DNA from: Pseudacidovorax sp. RU35E
GTDB taxonomy: Bacteria; Pseudomonadota; Gammaproteobacteria; Burkholderiales; Burkholderiaceae_C
Direction of reading: 5' to 3'
Length of the DNA: 64,000 nt
Assembly: GCF_900156165.1 (NCBI RefSeq)
Contig: NZ_FTMY01000015.1
Coordinates: forward strand, 90,672 to 154,671
In this document: positions 19,323 to 28,938 of the stretch, piece by piece
Position numbering within the stretch: position 1 is the stretch's first letter
Layout of the letters: the number at the start of each line of letters is the position of its first letter
The notes under the pieces: generated by a model
Databases searched by the model: none
What the model was told of the DNA's origin: nothing
What the model saw: the letters and a program-made list of their open reading frames with translations, nothing else
Position numbers and translations under genes: made by a program

Positions 19323-20204
19323 ATGGAAAAACGCGTCCTCTTCCGATCCTCCTGGCTGCCCTGGGTGCTCATCGCGCCCCAGATGGCGGTGATCCTGGTG
19401 TTCTTCTTCTGGCCTGCCAGCCAGGCCGTGCTGCAGTCCCTGCAGAGTGAGGACGCCTTTGGCACGTCGACCGTGTTCGTGGGGCTGGAGAACTTCCAGC
19501 ACCTGTTTCAGGACCCGGCCTACATCGAGTCCTTCAAGGTCACGGCCATCTTCTCGGTGCTGGTGGCCGGCTGCGGCATCGCGCTGTCGCTGATGCTGGC
19601 CATCTTTGCCGACCGCATCCTGCGCGGGGCGCTGGCGTACAAGACCTTCCTGATCATTCCCTATGCAGTGGCGCCCGCCGTGGCAGGGGTGCTGTGGGTG
19701 TTCATGTTCTCGCCCTCGATCGGCGTCGTCGCCTACGGCCTGCGCAGGATGGGCTACGACTGGAACCACCTGATCAACTCCAACCAGGCGCTGTCGCTGA
19801 TCGTGGTGGCGGCGGTGTGGAAGCAGATCTCCTACAACTTCCTGTTCTTCCTCGCGGGCCTGCAGTCGATCCCGAAGGCGCTGATCGAGGCGGCCTCCAT
19901 CGATGGCGCCGGGCCCATGCGGCGCTTCTGGACCATCCAGTTCCCGCTGCTGTCGCCGACCACCTTCTTCCTGCTGGTGATCAACGTGGTGTATGCCTTC
20001 TTCGACACCTTCGCGCTGGTGCATGCCACCACCGAGGGTGGCCCGGGGCGCGACACGGCCATCCTGGTCTACAAGGTCTGGCACGACGGCTTCCGTGCGC
20101 TCGACCTCGGCGGCTCGGCCGCCCAGTCGGTGGTGCTGATGCTGATCGTCGTCGTGCTGACGGTGGTGCAGTTCCGCTACGTCGAGAAAAAAGTCCAGTA
20201 CTGA
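19323..20204 (+). CDS. ugpA: Glycerol-3-phosphate ABC transporter permease UgpA
   Basis: The 293-residue inner-membrane permease has six predicted membrane segments and the cytoplasmic EAA loop [20 protein letters not shown] (about residues 190-210), which docks to the ATPase UgpC. The N-terminus [20 protein letters not shown] is typical of MalF-type sugar-phosphate permeases. It pairs with UgpE encoded 10 bases downstream. Confidence 0.94.
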   Translation: MEKRVLFRSSWLPWVLIAPQMAVILVFFFWPASQAVLQSLQSEDAFGTSTVFVGLENFQHLFQDPAYIESFKVTAIFSVLVAGCGIALSLMLAIFADRILRGALAYKTFLIIPYAVAPAVAGVLWVFMFSPSIGVVAYGLRRMGYDWNHLINSNQALSLIVVAAVWKQISYNFLFFLAGLQSIPKALIEAASIDGAGPMRRFWTIQFPLLSPTTFFLLVINVVYAFFDTFALVHATTEGGPGRDTAILVYKVWHDGFRALDLGGSAAQSVVLMLIVVVLTVVQFRYVEKKVQY

Positions 20205-20214
20205 TCGAGTCACC

Positions 20215-21066
20215 ATGGTTGAACGACGCCCCGGCCTGACGGTCCTTTCGCATGTGGTGCTCCTGCTGGGCATCCTGATCATCGCCTTCCCGATCTACCT
20301 GGCCTTCGTGGCCTCGACGCACACGCGCGACGAGATCGTGCAGGTGCCCATGCCGCTCACGCCCGGCAAGCACCTGATCGAGAACTACACCGCCGCCCTC
20401 ACCGGTACCGCCGAGACGCAGGGTTCCAAGGCGGCCGTGGGCCGCATGATGTGGGTGAGCCTGGTCACGGCGCTGGTGATCGCCATCGGCAAGATCGCCA
20501 TCTCGCTGCTGTCGGCCTTCGCCATCGTGTACTTCCGCTTCCCGTTCAAGAAGCTCGTCTTCTGGATGATCTTCGTGACGCTGATGTTGCCGGTGGAGGT
20601 GCGCATCCTGCCCACCTACAAGGTCCTGTCGGACCTGAACATGCTCAACACGTATGCGGGCCTCACCGTGCCGCTGATCGCTTCGGCGACGGCCACCTTC
20701 CTGTTCCGGCAGTTCTTCCTGTCGGTGCCGGACGAGCTGGTGGAGGCGGCGCGCATCGACGGCGCAGGGCCCATGCGCTTCTTCAAGGACATCCTGGTGC
20801 CGCTGTCGCAGACCTCCATCGCGGCGCTGTTCGTGATCCAGTTCATCTACGGCTGGAACCAGTACCTCTGGCCGCTGCTGGCCACCACCACCGAGGACAT
20901 GTACCCGGTGGTGATCGGCATCAAGCGCATGATCGCCAGCGGCGACGCGGCCAACGACTGGAACATCATCATGGCGACGGCCATCCTGGCGCTGCTGCCG
21001 CCGGCGGTGGTCGTGATCCTGATGCAGAAATGGTTCGTCAAGGGCCTTGTTGACACCGAGAAATGA
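20215..21066 (+). CDS. ugpE: Glycerol-3-phosphate ABC transporter permease UgpE
   Basis: The 283-residue MalG-type permease partner of UgpA has six membrane segments. Its EAA loop is [20 protein letters not shown] (about residues 179-198), closely parallel to that of UgpA. TEDMYPVVIGIKRMIASGD near the C-terminus is a UgpE-typical segment. Start at the ATG at 20215, 10 bases after ugpA. The downstream gap to ugpC carries a REP-like palindromic element. Confidence 0.94.
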   Translation: MVERRPGLTVLSHVVLLLGILIIAFPIYLAFVASTHTRDEIVQVPMPLTPGKHLIENYTAALTGTAETQGSKAAVGRMMWVSLVTALVIAIGKIAISLLSAFAIVYFRFPFKKLVFWMIFVTLMLPVEVRILPTYKVLSDLNMLNTYAGLTVPLIASATATFLFRQFFLSVPDELVEAARIDGAGPMRFFKDILVPLSQTSIAALFVIQFIYGWNQYLWPLLATTTEDMYPVVIGIKRMIASGDAANDWNIIMATAILALLPPAVVVILMQKWFVKGLVDTEK

Positions 21067-21103
21067 GCCCACCCCCGTTTCTTGCTCACTTCGTGTAGCC
21101 GAA

Positions 21104-21161
21104 TCCCCCCTCAAGGGGGCGACACCAGCGGCCCGGCAAAGCCGGTTCCGCGGTGTCCCCC
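21104..21161. repeat. REP-like palindromic element inside the ugp operon
   Basis: The 143-base gap between ugpE and ugpC contains nested inverted repeats: a CCCCC/GGGGG hairpin with a TCAA loop at 21106-21119, an inner CCGG/CCGG hairpin with a CAAAG loop, and an outer pair GGGGGCGACACC / GGTGTCCCCC that can close the inner one. Similar G/C-rich palindromes built around a CCCCC-TCAA-GGGGG hairpin are, from memory, scattered between genes in Comamonadaceae genomes; this needs a search. Only one copy is seen in this window. Confidence 0.5.
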
Positions 21162-21209
21162 GCCTGGATCGCGCCTCTTCCAACGTCGCAACCTGTTTTT
21201 AGTTTTCTT

Positions 21210-22220
<1,011 letters not shown>

Positions 22221-22958
22221 GTGCCCCCCTGGCCCTATCCCCGCTGGATCGCCCATCGCGGCGCCGGCAGGCTCGCGCCCGAGAACACGCTGGCCGCCTT
22301 CCGGCTGGGCGCGGAACATGGCTACCGCATGTTCGAATGCGATGCCAAGCTCAGCCAGGACGGCGTGGTCTTCCTGATGCACGACGCCACGCTGGCCCGC
22401 ACCACCGGCAGGTCCGGCATCGGCGGCGAGCAACCCTGGTCGACCCTGTCGCAGCTGGACGCGGGCGGCTGGCATTCGCGCCGCTATGCCGGCGAGCCGC
22501 TGCCCACGCTGGCCGCGTTGGCGCGCTTCTGCCTGGCCAACGGCCACCTGCTGAACATCGAGATCAAGCCCACGCCCGGGACCGATGCCGAGACCGGCGC
22601 CGCCGTCGCACGTGAGGCGGCGCGCCTGTGGGCCGGCGCTGCGGTGCAGCCGCTGCTCAGCTCCTTCCGCCCCGATGCCCTGGCCGCCGCGCGCGACGCC
22701 GAACCAGCGCTGCCGCGCGCGCTGCTGCTCGACTCCCTGCGCAGCGACTGGCTGGATCTCGCGCGCCAGCTCGGCTGCACGGCCATCGTCTGCAACCACG
22801 CGTTGTGGGACGCGAAGACCGTGGCCGATGCCCGCGCCGCCGGATTCCGGCAGCTGAGCTACACGGTGAACGACGACTGGGCGGCGCAGCGACTCATCGA
22901 TCTGGGCACCGACGGCATCATCACGGACCGGATCGACCTGTTCTCGCCCGCGGGCTGA
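22221..22958 (+). CDS. ugpQ: Glycerophosphodiester phosphodiesterase
   Basis: The 245-residue cytoplasmic enzyme hydrolyses glycerophosphodiesters to glycerol-3-phosphate and an alcohol, releasing the phosphate source brought in by Ugp. The TIM-barrel signature is present: WIAHRGAGRLAPENTLAAF with the catalytic His and Glu, then FLMHDATLARTTG, NIEIKPTPG, and ITDRIDLF at the end. The start is a GTG immediately after the ugpC stop with no gap, so translation is probably coupled. Confidence 0.93.
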   Translation: MPPWPYPRWIAHRGAGRLAPENTLAAFRLGAEHGYRMFECDAKLSQDGVVFLMHDATLARTTGRSGIGGEQPWSTLSQLDAGGWHSRRYAGEPLPTLAALARFCLANGHLLNIEIKPTPGTDAETGAAVAREAARLWAGAAVQPLLSSFRPDALAAARDAEPALPRALLLDSLRSDWLDLARQLGCTAIVCNHALWDAKTVADARAAGFRQLSYTVNDDWAAQRLIDLGTDGIITDRIDLFSPAG

Positions 22959-22976
22959 GTCGGCCGCCGCCCGCCG

Positions 22977-23007
22977 GTCGGCTGGCGCAGTGACAGCGCT
23001 GGCCGAC
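22977..23007 (+). other. Long stem-loop after ugpQ
   Basis: Bases 22977-22988 and 22996-23007 can form a continuous 12-base RNA stem, with two G-U wobbles, around the 7-base loop AGTGACA. It lies 18 bases after ugpQ and 23 bases before the channel gene. No T-run follows, so a Rho-independent terminator is not supported; mRNA 3' end protection is more likely. Confidence 0.45.
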
Positions 23008-23030
23008 AGTCCCCGTCGGGCCGCCTGCCT

Positions 23031-25502
23031 ATGATCCAGCGGATGCGCCGGACTCCGCGTCTTCTCCTTCTCCTCGCCTTGTGGCTGGCCCTGTGGGCAG
23101 GCCTGCTGCCACTGACCGGCGTCCAGGCCCAGGCTCAGGCCCAAACGGCCGCCGCCGCTGCGGGCGCCGCAGGCCAGGCCGATGCGCCTGCCGACATCAA
23201 CACGCTGCGTGCGCAGCTCACGGCGCTGCCCAAGTCGGCCGAGACCAGCGATGAAGCCCGCCTGCTGGTGCGCCAGGTCGACGCCATCGGCATCGCCGCG
23301 CAGAAACTCATCGACCTGCGCACCGGCCAGCTCAACGACCTGAACGCCCGCCTGGGCGAACTGGGCCCGGCACCCGCCGCCGGCACCACCGAAGACCCGG
23401 ACGTCACACGGCAGCGGACCGCGCTCACGCGCGAGCGCAACGGCGTGGATGCCGACATCCGCCTGGCCCGGCTGGTGGTGGTCGATGCCCAGCAGCGCGC
23501 CACCGAACTGTTGAACAAGCGCCGCCAGGACTTCGAGGCCCGCCTGACCGAGCGCACGGCGTCACCGTTGTCGCCCGCCTTCTGGCGCGGCCTGGCCGAT
23601 GCCTGGCCGGACGACCGCGACCGACTGCGGCCCCTGCTCACCGAGCTGCGCACTGCCGTGTCGGCCGCCCTGATGCCAGGGCAGCGCGGCGTGGTCCTCT
23701 CCGCCCTGTTGCTGGCGCTCCTGATCATCACCCTGGGCAACATGCTGGCCGAGCGTGCCCTGGTGGCGCTGGCGCAGCGCCTCCTGCCTGGAGGCCGGCT
23801 GCGGCGCTCGCTGCTCGTCATCGCCGTGGTCTTCGTCAACATGCTGCTGGTGGCGCTGGCGCTGCACGGCCTCAGAGGCCTCATGGAAGACCGGCAACTG
23901 CTGGGAGAGGCGGCGCGTGAGCTGGTCAAGGAGCTGATCGGCGTCGCGTTGTTCATGACCTTCGTGCTCAGCCTGGGCCGTGCCCTGCTGGCCAATGCGC
24001 GGCGCTCCTGGCGGCTGCCGCCCATCGCAGACACCATGGCGATGCGGCTGCGACCCTTTCCACTGCTGGTCGCCATCGTCGGTGCCCTGGTGTGGATTCC
24101 AGCGCAGGTGAATGCGCTCGTGGAGGCCAGTTATGCGGCCCTGCAGGCAACCCAGGCGGCCACCGCGGCGGCCTTGACCCTGCTGGTCGCCACGCTGATG
24201 TTCCGGCTGCGGCCTGCCGCCACCGGCGGCACGAGCGGCGGCGTGCAGGACGCGGCCACCGTTGTGGACACGACGGCGGGCAACGGCGGGACGCCGGCGC
24301 AGACCGTGCGGCCCGTGTGGGTCGGCCTGCTGCGGGGCCTGGTGGGCGTGGTCCTGCTGACCGTGGTGGGCCTGCTCGCCAGTGGCTACGTGGCGCTGGC
24401 CAGCCTGGTCGCCAGCCAGCTGATCTGGACCGGCATCGTGGGTTGTGCCTTCTACGTGCTGTTCAAGTTCGTGGACGACCTCTGCATGGCCCTGCTGGCA
24501 GCACGCAGCGCCACCGGGCAGCGGCTGGCGGCCAGCTTCGGCCTGCAGCCCACGCGGCTGGACCAGGCGGCCGTGCTGCTATCGGGCGTGCTGCGGCTGG
24601 CATTGTTCTTCTACCTGATCGTCACGCTGATGGCGCCGCTCGGCACGGGCCCCGAGGAGGTGGTGCAGCGCTCCGGCCAGCTCGGCAGCGGGCTGCAGGT
24701 GGGCGAGTTCCAGTTCGTGCCCGCGGCCCTGTTCAGCGCATTGGCCGTGCTGGTGGCGGGCTTCGTCGCGCTGCGGGTGCTGCGCGTGTGGCTGGACACG
24801 CGCTACTTCCCCGCCTCGGGCCTGGAGCCCGGCATGCGCAGCTCGCTGACCACACTGCTGGGTTACGCAGGCGGCGTGCTGGTGGTCGCGATGGCGCTGT
24901 CGGCGCTGGGCATCGGCATCAACCGCATCGCCTGGATCGCCAGCGCGCTGTCGGTGGGCATCGGCTTCGGTCTGCAGGCCATCGTGCAGAACTTCATCTC
25001 GGGCCTGATCCTGCTGGCCGAGCGGCCGGTGAAGGTGGGCGACTGGGTGGTGCTGGGCACCACCGAGGGCGACGTGCGGCGCATCAACGTGCGCGCCACC
25101 GAGATCCAGCTGGCCGATCGCTCCACGGTGATCGTGCCCAACTCGGAATTCATCACCAAGACCGTGCGCAACATGACGCTGGCCAATGCCGAAGGTCGAG
25201 TCCTGATCCGCCTGCCGATGCCGCTGGCCAGCGATGCGCGCCATGTGCGCGATCTGATGCTGGCGGCCTGCGCAGCGCACCCGTCCATCCTGCCCACGCC
25301 CGCGCCCTCGGTGTCGCTGGAGGGCATCGAGAACGGCATGCTGATCTTCCAGGCGATCGCCTATGTCAACAGCCCGCGCGTGGCCGGCGGGGTGAAGAGC
25401 GACCTGCTCTTCACCATGCTGGAAGACTTCAAGCAGGCGGGGCTGCCGCTGGTGACGCCCGTGGTCACGGCCACCCCGCCAGCGCCCGCACCGCTGGCCT
25501 GA
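23031..25502 (+). CDS. Large MscS-family mechanosensitive channel (DUF3772)
   Basis: The 823-residue inner-membrane protein begins with a signal sequence (LLLLLALWLALWAGLLPL) and a low-complexity Ala/Gln stretch. A periplasmic DUF3772 coiled region (about 55-190) follows, then about ten predicted membrane segments, and a C-terminal MscS pore and beta domain from about residue 620 (GIGINRIAWIASALSVGIGF, FISGLILLAERPVKVGDWV). The length fits MscK/YbdG-like large channels rather than small MscS. It should open under hypo-osmotic stress. It has no operon link with ugpQ beyond proximity (72 bases). Confidence 0.9.
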   Translation: MIQRMRRTPRLLLLLALWLALWAGLLPLTGVQAQAQAQTAAAAAGAAGQADAPADINTLRAQLTALPKSAETSDEARLLVRQVDAIGIAAQKLIDLRTGQLNDLNARLGELGPAPAAGTTEDPDVTRQRTALTRERNGVDADIRLARLVVVDAQQRATELLNKRRQDFEARLTERTASPLSPAFWRGLADAWPDDRDRLRPLLTELRTAVSAALMPGQRGVVLSALLLALLIITLGNMLAERALVALAQRLLPGGRLRRSLLVIAVVFVNMLLVALALHGLRGLMEDRQLLGEAARELVKELIGVALFMTFVLSLGRALLANARRSWRLPPIADTMAMRLRPFPLLVAIVGALVWIPAQVNALVEASYAALQATQAATAAALTLLVATLMFRLRPAATGGTSGGVQDAATVVDTTAGNGGTPAQTVRPVWVGLLRGLVGVVLLTVVGLLASGYVALASLVASQLIWTGIVGCAFYVLFKFVDDLCMALLAARSATGQRLAASFGLQPTRLDQAAVLLSGVLRLALFFYLIVTLMAPLGTGPEEVVQRSGQLGSGLQVGEFQFVPAALFSALAVLVAGFVALRVLRVWLDTRYFPASGLEPGMRSSLTTLLGYAGGVLVVAMALSALGIGINRIAWIASALSVGIGFGLQAIVQNFISGLILLAERPVKVGDWVVLGTTEGDVRRINVRATEIQLADRSTVIVPNSEFITKTVRNMTLANAEGRVLIRLPMPLASDARHVRDLMLAACAAHPSILPTPAPSVSLEGIENGMLIFQAIAYVNSPRVAGGVKSDLLFTMLEDFKQAGLPLVTPVVTATPPAPAPLA

Positions 25503-25532
25503 CGCGAGGCTGCGCTCGGGCGGGCTGCACGC

Positions 25533-26501
25533 TCACTCCGGCCGATAGTTCATCATCCGTATCGTTTCGCCAAAGCGCTGCCAGTCCGACTTGACCAGCT
25601 GCGCGAATTCGCCCGGCGCCGCACCGCCGGGCGTGAACCCCACGTTGAGGTAGAGGTCGCGCATCTGCGGCGCGGCGATGGCCCGGCCGATCTCCTGCTG
25701 CAGGGTGGTGACCGCGTCGGCGGGCGTTCCGCGGGGCGCAAAGACGCCGATCCAGCCGTCCATCTCCACGCTCGGATGGCCCAGCTCGCGGATGGTCGGC
25801 ACCCCCGGGAAAGCCGGCAGGCGGTTGGGGCCCAGGTAGGCCATGGCCTTCAGGCGCCCGCTCTTGATCAGCTGCCCCACCGACCCGGCCGCGGGCCCCC
25901 AGCCGAGCGCGACCTGCCCGCCCGCCAGGTCGCGCACCTGGTCGCCCGAGGCCTTGTAGTGCACGGCCACCATGTCCACGCCCAGGGCCTTGGCCAGCAG
26001 CTCGCCACCAAAGTGCGAGATGGTGCCGGGGCTGTAGGTGCCATAGCTCACGCTGCCCTTGGGCTGGGCCTGCAGCCACTTGGCCAGGCCCGCGAAGTCG
26101 TTGGCGGGCATGGCCGGCCCGGTCAGCAGCAGCAGGCTGCCGCGGCCCATGTCCGTCACCGGCACCAGGTCGGTGAGCGGGTTGTAGGGCCAGCTCGGAT
26201 AGGCCTGCGGATTGATGACCACGCCGGCCTGCACGGTGACGAGCAGCGTGTTGCCGTCCGGCGGACTGGTGGCCACCACCTGCCCGCCGATGCGGCCCTG
26301 GGCGCCGGCGCGGTTCTCCACCAGGACCGGGCGGCCCAGGCTCTGGCCCAGGCGGTCGGCCAGGGGCCGCAGCAATGCGTCCATGCCGCCGCCGGGCTGG
26401 TCGGTGGTGACGATGCGCAGGGGCGTCTGTGCCCGCGCCGGCAAGGGCGCGAGGGCAGGCAGGGCCGCCAGGCCGGCGGCAAGCAGTTCTCGGCGTTGCA
26501 T
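25533..26501 (-). CDS. Bug-type tripartite tricarboxylate transporter receptor
   Basis: The 322-residue precursor has a signal peptide (LLAAGLAALPALAPLPARA, cleavage near residue 24) and a mature TctC/Bug protein: PLRIVTTDQPGGGMDALLRP, VENRAGAQGRIGGQVVATSPPDG and NPQAYP are the usual N-terminal landmarks. These periplasmic proteins bind organic acids and similar anions. No TctA/TctB membrane genes are near, so it is an orphan receptor, as most Bug proteins are. AGGAGA stands 6 bases before the ATG at 26501. It is the last gene of the sulfate-ester cassette, 44 bases after the sulfatase, so its ligand may be linked to those compounds. Confidence 0.9.
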   Translation of the reverse strand: MQRRELLAAGLAALPALAPLPARAQTPLRIVTTDQPGGGMDALLRPLADRLGQSLGRPVLVENRAGAQGRIGGQVVATSPPDGNTLLVTVQAGVVINPQAYPSWPYNPLTDLVPVTDMGRGSLLLLTGPAMPANDFAGLAKWLQAQPKGSVSYGTYSPGTISHFGGELLAKALGVDMVAVHYKASGDQVRDLAGGQVALGWGPAAGSVGQLIKSGRLKAMAYLGPNRLPAFPGVPTIRELGHPSVEMDGWIGVFAPRGTPADAVTTLQQEIGRAIAAPQMRDLYLNVGFTPGGAAPGEFAQLVKSDWQRFGETIRMMNYRPE

Positions 26502-26545
26502 GGTTGTCTCCTGTCGTTGTGTCGTTCTAGGGGCGATGCGATCGG

Positions 26546-28861
26546 CTACTGCCGGGCCATCTCCACCAGCGCCAGCAGTTCGGGATCGAGGCGCTGCAGC
26601 GGATCGAGCTGGTACTCGACGCGGAACAGCCGCGCGCCCTGCAAGACGAACGGCGACTCGTAGTGGGACACCGGGCTGCCCCGGTCCAGTCCGATGTCCA
26701 GGCCCGAGAAGGACACCTGGCTGTTGAAGCCCAGCATGCGCGTGTCCAGCCGGCCCACCGGCTCGCCGTCCATCAGCAGCGTCACGGTGCGGGTCGAAGG
26801 CATGATGGTCAGGCCGATCACCGGCAGACGCACGCGCACCCAGGGTCCGAGCCGCATCTGAAGGCCCAGCACGTGGTGGCCTGGCGCGAAGGGCCGCTCC
26901 GAGACGATGAGGTGATGGCGCCCGCCGACGTTCATGTCGTGCACCAGGTGGCCGTTCTTGAGGTACAGGCTGTAGCCGCAGGTGGCGTCGCCATGCGCGA
27001 CCAGCACGCCCTTGGCATCGGCGCGGTCGATGCGCACGTAGGCCTCGATGCGGTAGTCGCGGCTGCGCACATCGGGTGCCACGTCGTTGGGCAGGTGGCC
27101 CATGCCGGCATGCAACACGAAGTGCGTGCGCGGGCCGTGCACGCGCCGGCCGTTCTCGGCGAAGCGCGGCGCGAAGCGATCGTCCAGCGGCAGCACCTGG
27201 TTGGCTTCGGCCTCGCGCCACCACAGGGCCTTCAACGCTTCGAGGCGCTCGGGATGCACCGCCGCCAGGTCGCGCGTCTCCGAGAAGTCCTCGTCCAGGT
27301 GGTAGAGCTCCCACACGTCGGCCTCGAAGGGCGTGTTGACGGCATGCCAGGCCACGGCCTTCCAGCCTTCGTGCCACAGGCCCCGGTGGCCGAACATCTC
27401 GAAGTACTGCGGGCCGCGTCGCCAGGCGGCGGCGGTATCGCGCAGGCAGGCGGCGAAGCTCTGGCCGGTCATGGGCTGCGCGGCCACGCCCTCCACCTGC
27501 GTGGGCGGCGCCAGCTTCAGCAGGTCGAGCACCGTGGGCGCGAGGTCGCTGACGTGGCAGAAGCCCTTCCACAGCGCGCAGTCGCCGGCGATGCCGCGCG
27601 GCCAGGAAACCACCAACGGATCGCGGATGCCGCCGCCATGCGTGTTCTGCTTGTAGCGCTTGAGCGGCGTATTGGCCGTCATCGCCCAGCCGTAGGGAAA
27701 GTTGCTGTGCGTGTCGGGCCCGCCGATGTCGTCGATGCGCGCGAGCTTGGTCTGCAGCGTCTCCTGCAGCAGGTTGAAGGGGCCCATCGCATTGACCATG
27801 CCGAGCGGGCCGCCTTCCTGGCTGGCGCCGTTGTCGGAGAGCACGAGGATCAGCGTGTCCTCGCGCAGGCCCGCTTCCTCCAGGAAGGCGACCAGCCGCG
27901 CCAGGTGCTGGTCGGCATGGTCGAGCATCGCGGCATAGGCCGCCTGCAGACGGGTGAACAGGCGCTGCTGATCGGGCGGCAGCGTGTCCCAGGCCTCGAC
28001 GCCAGGGTTGCGCTCGGGCAGTTGCGTGCCGGGCGGCACCACGCCCATCGCGATCTGCCGCGCCAGGCGGCGGGCGCGCTCCTCGTCCCAGCCGTGGGCG
28101 AAGCGGGCGTCGTAGTGCGCGATGAGTTCGGCCGGCGCCTGGTGCGGCGCGTGGCAGGCGCCCAGCGCCAGGAAGGTGAACCAGGGCTGGCGCGGCCGGT
28201 CGGCCTGGTGGTCCGCGATCATGCGGATGGCCTGCGTGACCAGGTCTTCGGTCAGGTGGTAGCCGCTCTCGAAGGTGCCGGGCGCGGCGATGAGCGTGTT
28301 GTCCTGGACCAGCTCCGGGCTGTACTGGTCGGTCTCGGCATCGAGGAAGCCATAGAAGCGGTCGAAGCCGCGGCGCAGCGGCCAGCCGTCGTAGGGGCCC
28401 CCGGGGCCGGTCTCGCTGACCGGCGTGACATGCCACTTGCCGACCATGTAGTTGTTGTAGCCGTGCGGACGCAGCATCTCGGCCAGCGTCGGCGCATCGC
28501 GCGCGATCTTGCCGCGGTAGCCCGGGTAGCCCGAGTCGAAGTTGGCCAGGCAGCCCATGCCCACCGCATGGTGGTTGCGGCCGGTGAGCAGCGAGGCCCG
28601 CGTGGTCGAGCACATGGCCGTGGTGTGGAAGCCGGTGCAGCGCACGCCCTGCCGCGCCAGCGCGTCGATGGCGGGCGTGGCGATGTCCGAGCCGTAGCAG
28701 CCGAAGTCGGAGAAGCCGACGTCGTCGAACAGCACCACCAGCACATTGGGCGTGCCGGGCGCAGGAAGGGCGGGCTCCGGCCACCAGGGGCGCGACTCGG
28801 CCAGGGTGCGGCCGGCATGGCCCTGGTAGGCGGGGGCTTCGGGCGGTTGGGCTGCGGGCAT
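26546..28861 (-). CDS. Formylglycine-type sulfatase (arylsulfatase family)
   Basis: The 771-residue protein has the alkaline-phosphatase-like sulfatase core: NVLVVLFDDVGFSDFGCYG (metal Asp pair), the active-site segment MCSTTRASLLTGRNHH with Cys84 in the formylglycine position, GKWHVTP, and DNGASQEGG. About 200 extra C-terminal residues look like a beta-sandwich domain. No signal peptide is apparent, so it seems cytoplasmic. The core motif reads C-S-T-T-R where the common signature is C-x-P/A-x-R, so conversion of Cys84 to formylglycine is open. AGGAG precedes the ATG at 28861. It lies in the TetR-controlled cassette; no formylglycine-generating enzyme is encoded in this window. Confidence 0.88.
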   Translation of the reverse strand: MPAAQPPEAPAYQGHAGRTLAESRPWWPEPALPAPGTPNVLVVLFDDVGFSDFGCYGSDIATPAIDALARQGVRCTGFHTTAMCSTTRASLLTGRNHHAVGMGCLANFDSGYPGYRGKIARDAPTLAEMLRPHGYNNYMVGKWHVTPVSETGPGGPYDGWPLRRGFDRFYGFLDAETDQYSPELVQDNTLIAAPGTFESGYHLTEDLVTQAIRMIADHQADRPRQPWFTFLALGACHAPHQAPAELIAHYDARFAHGWDEERARRLARQIAMGVVPPGTQLPERNPGVEAWDTLPPDQQRLFTRLQAAYAAMLDHADQHLARLVAFLEEAGLREDTLILVLSDNGASQEGGPLGMVNAMGPFNLLQETLQTKLARIDDIGGPDTHSNFPYGWAMTANTPLKRYKQNTHGGGIRDPLVVSWPRGIAGDCALWKGFCHVSDLAPTVLDLLKLAPPTQVEGVAAQPMTGQSFAACLRDTAAAWRRGPQYFEMFGHRGLWHEGWKAVAWHAVNTPFEADVWELYHLDEDFSETRDLAAVHPERLEALKALWWREAEANQVLPLDDRFAPRFAENGRRVHGPRTHFVLHAGMGHLPNDVAPDVRSRDYRIEAYVRIDRADAKGVLVAHGDATCGYSLYLKNGHLVHDMNVGGRHHLIVSERPFAPGHHVLGLQMRLGPWVRVRLPVIGLTIMPSTRTVTLLMDGEPVGRLDTRMLGFNSQVSFSGLDIGLDRGSPVSHYESPFVLQGARLFRVEYQLDPLQRLDPELLALVEMARQ

Positions 28862-28938
28862 GGCGGGCTCCTGGGTTTCGGTGCTGGGGGCGGAAGGCGG
28901 GATGCGGCGAGCGCGTGTGACTTGCGCCTGCGTGCGAC

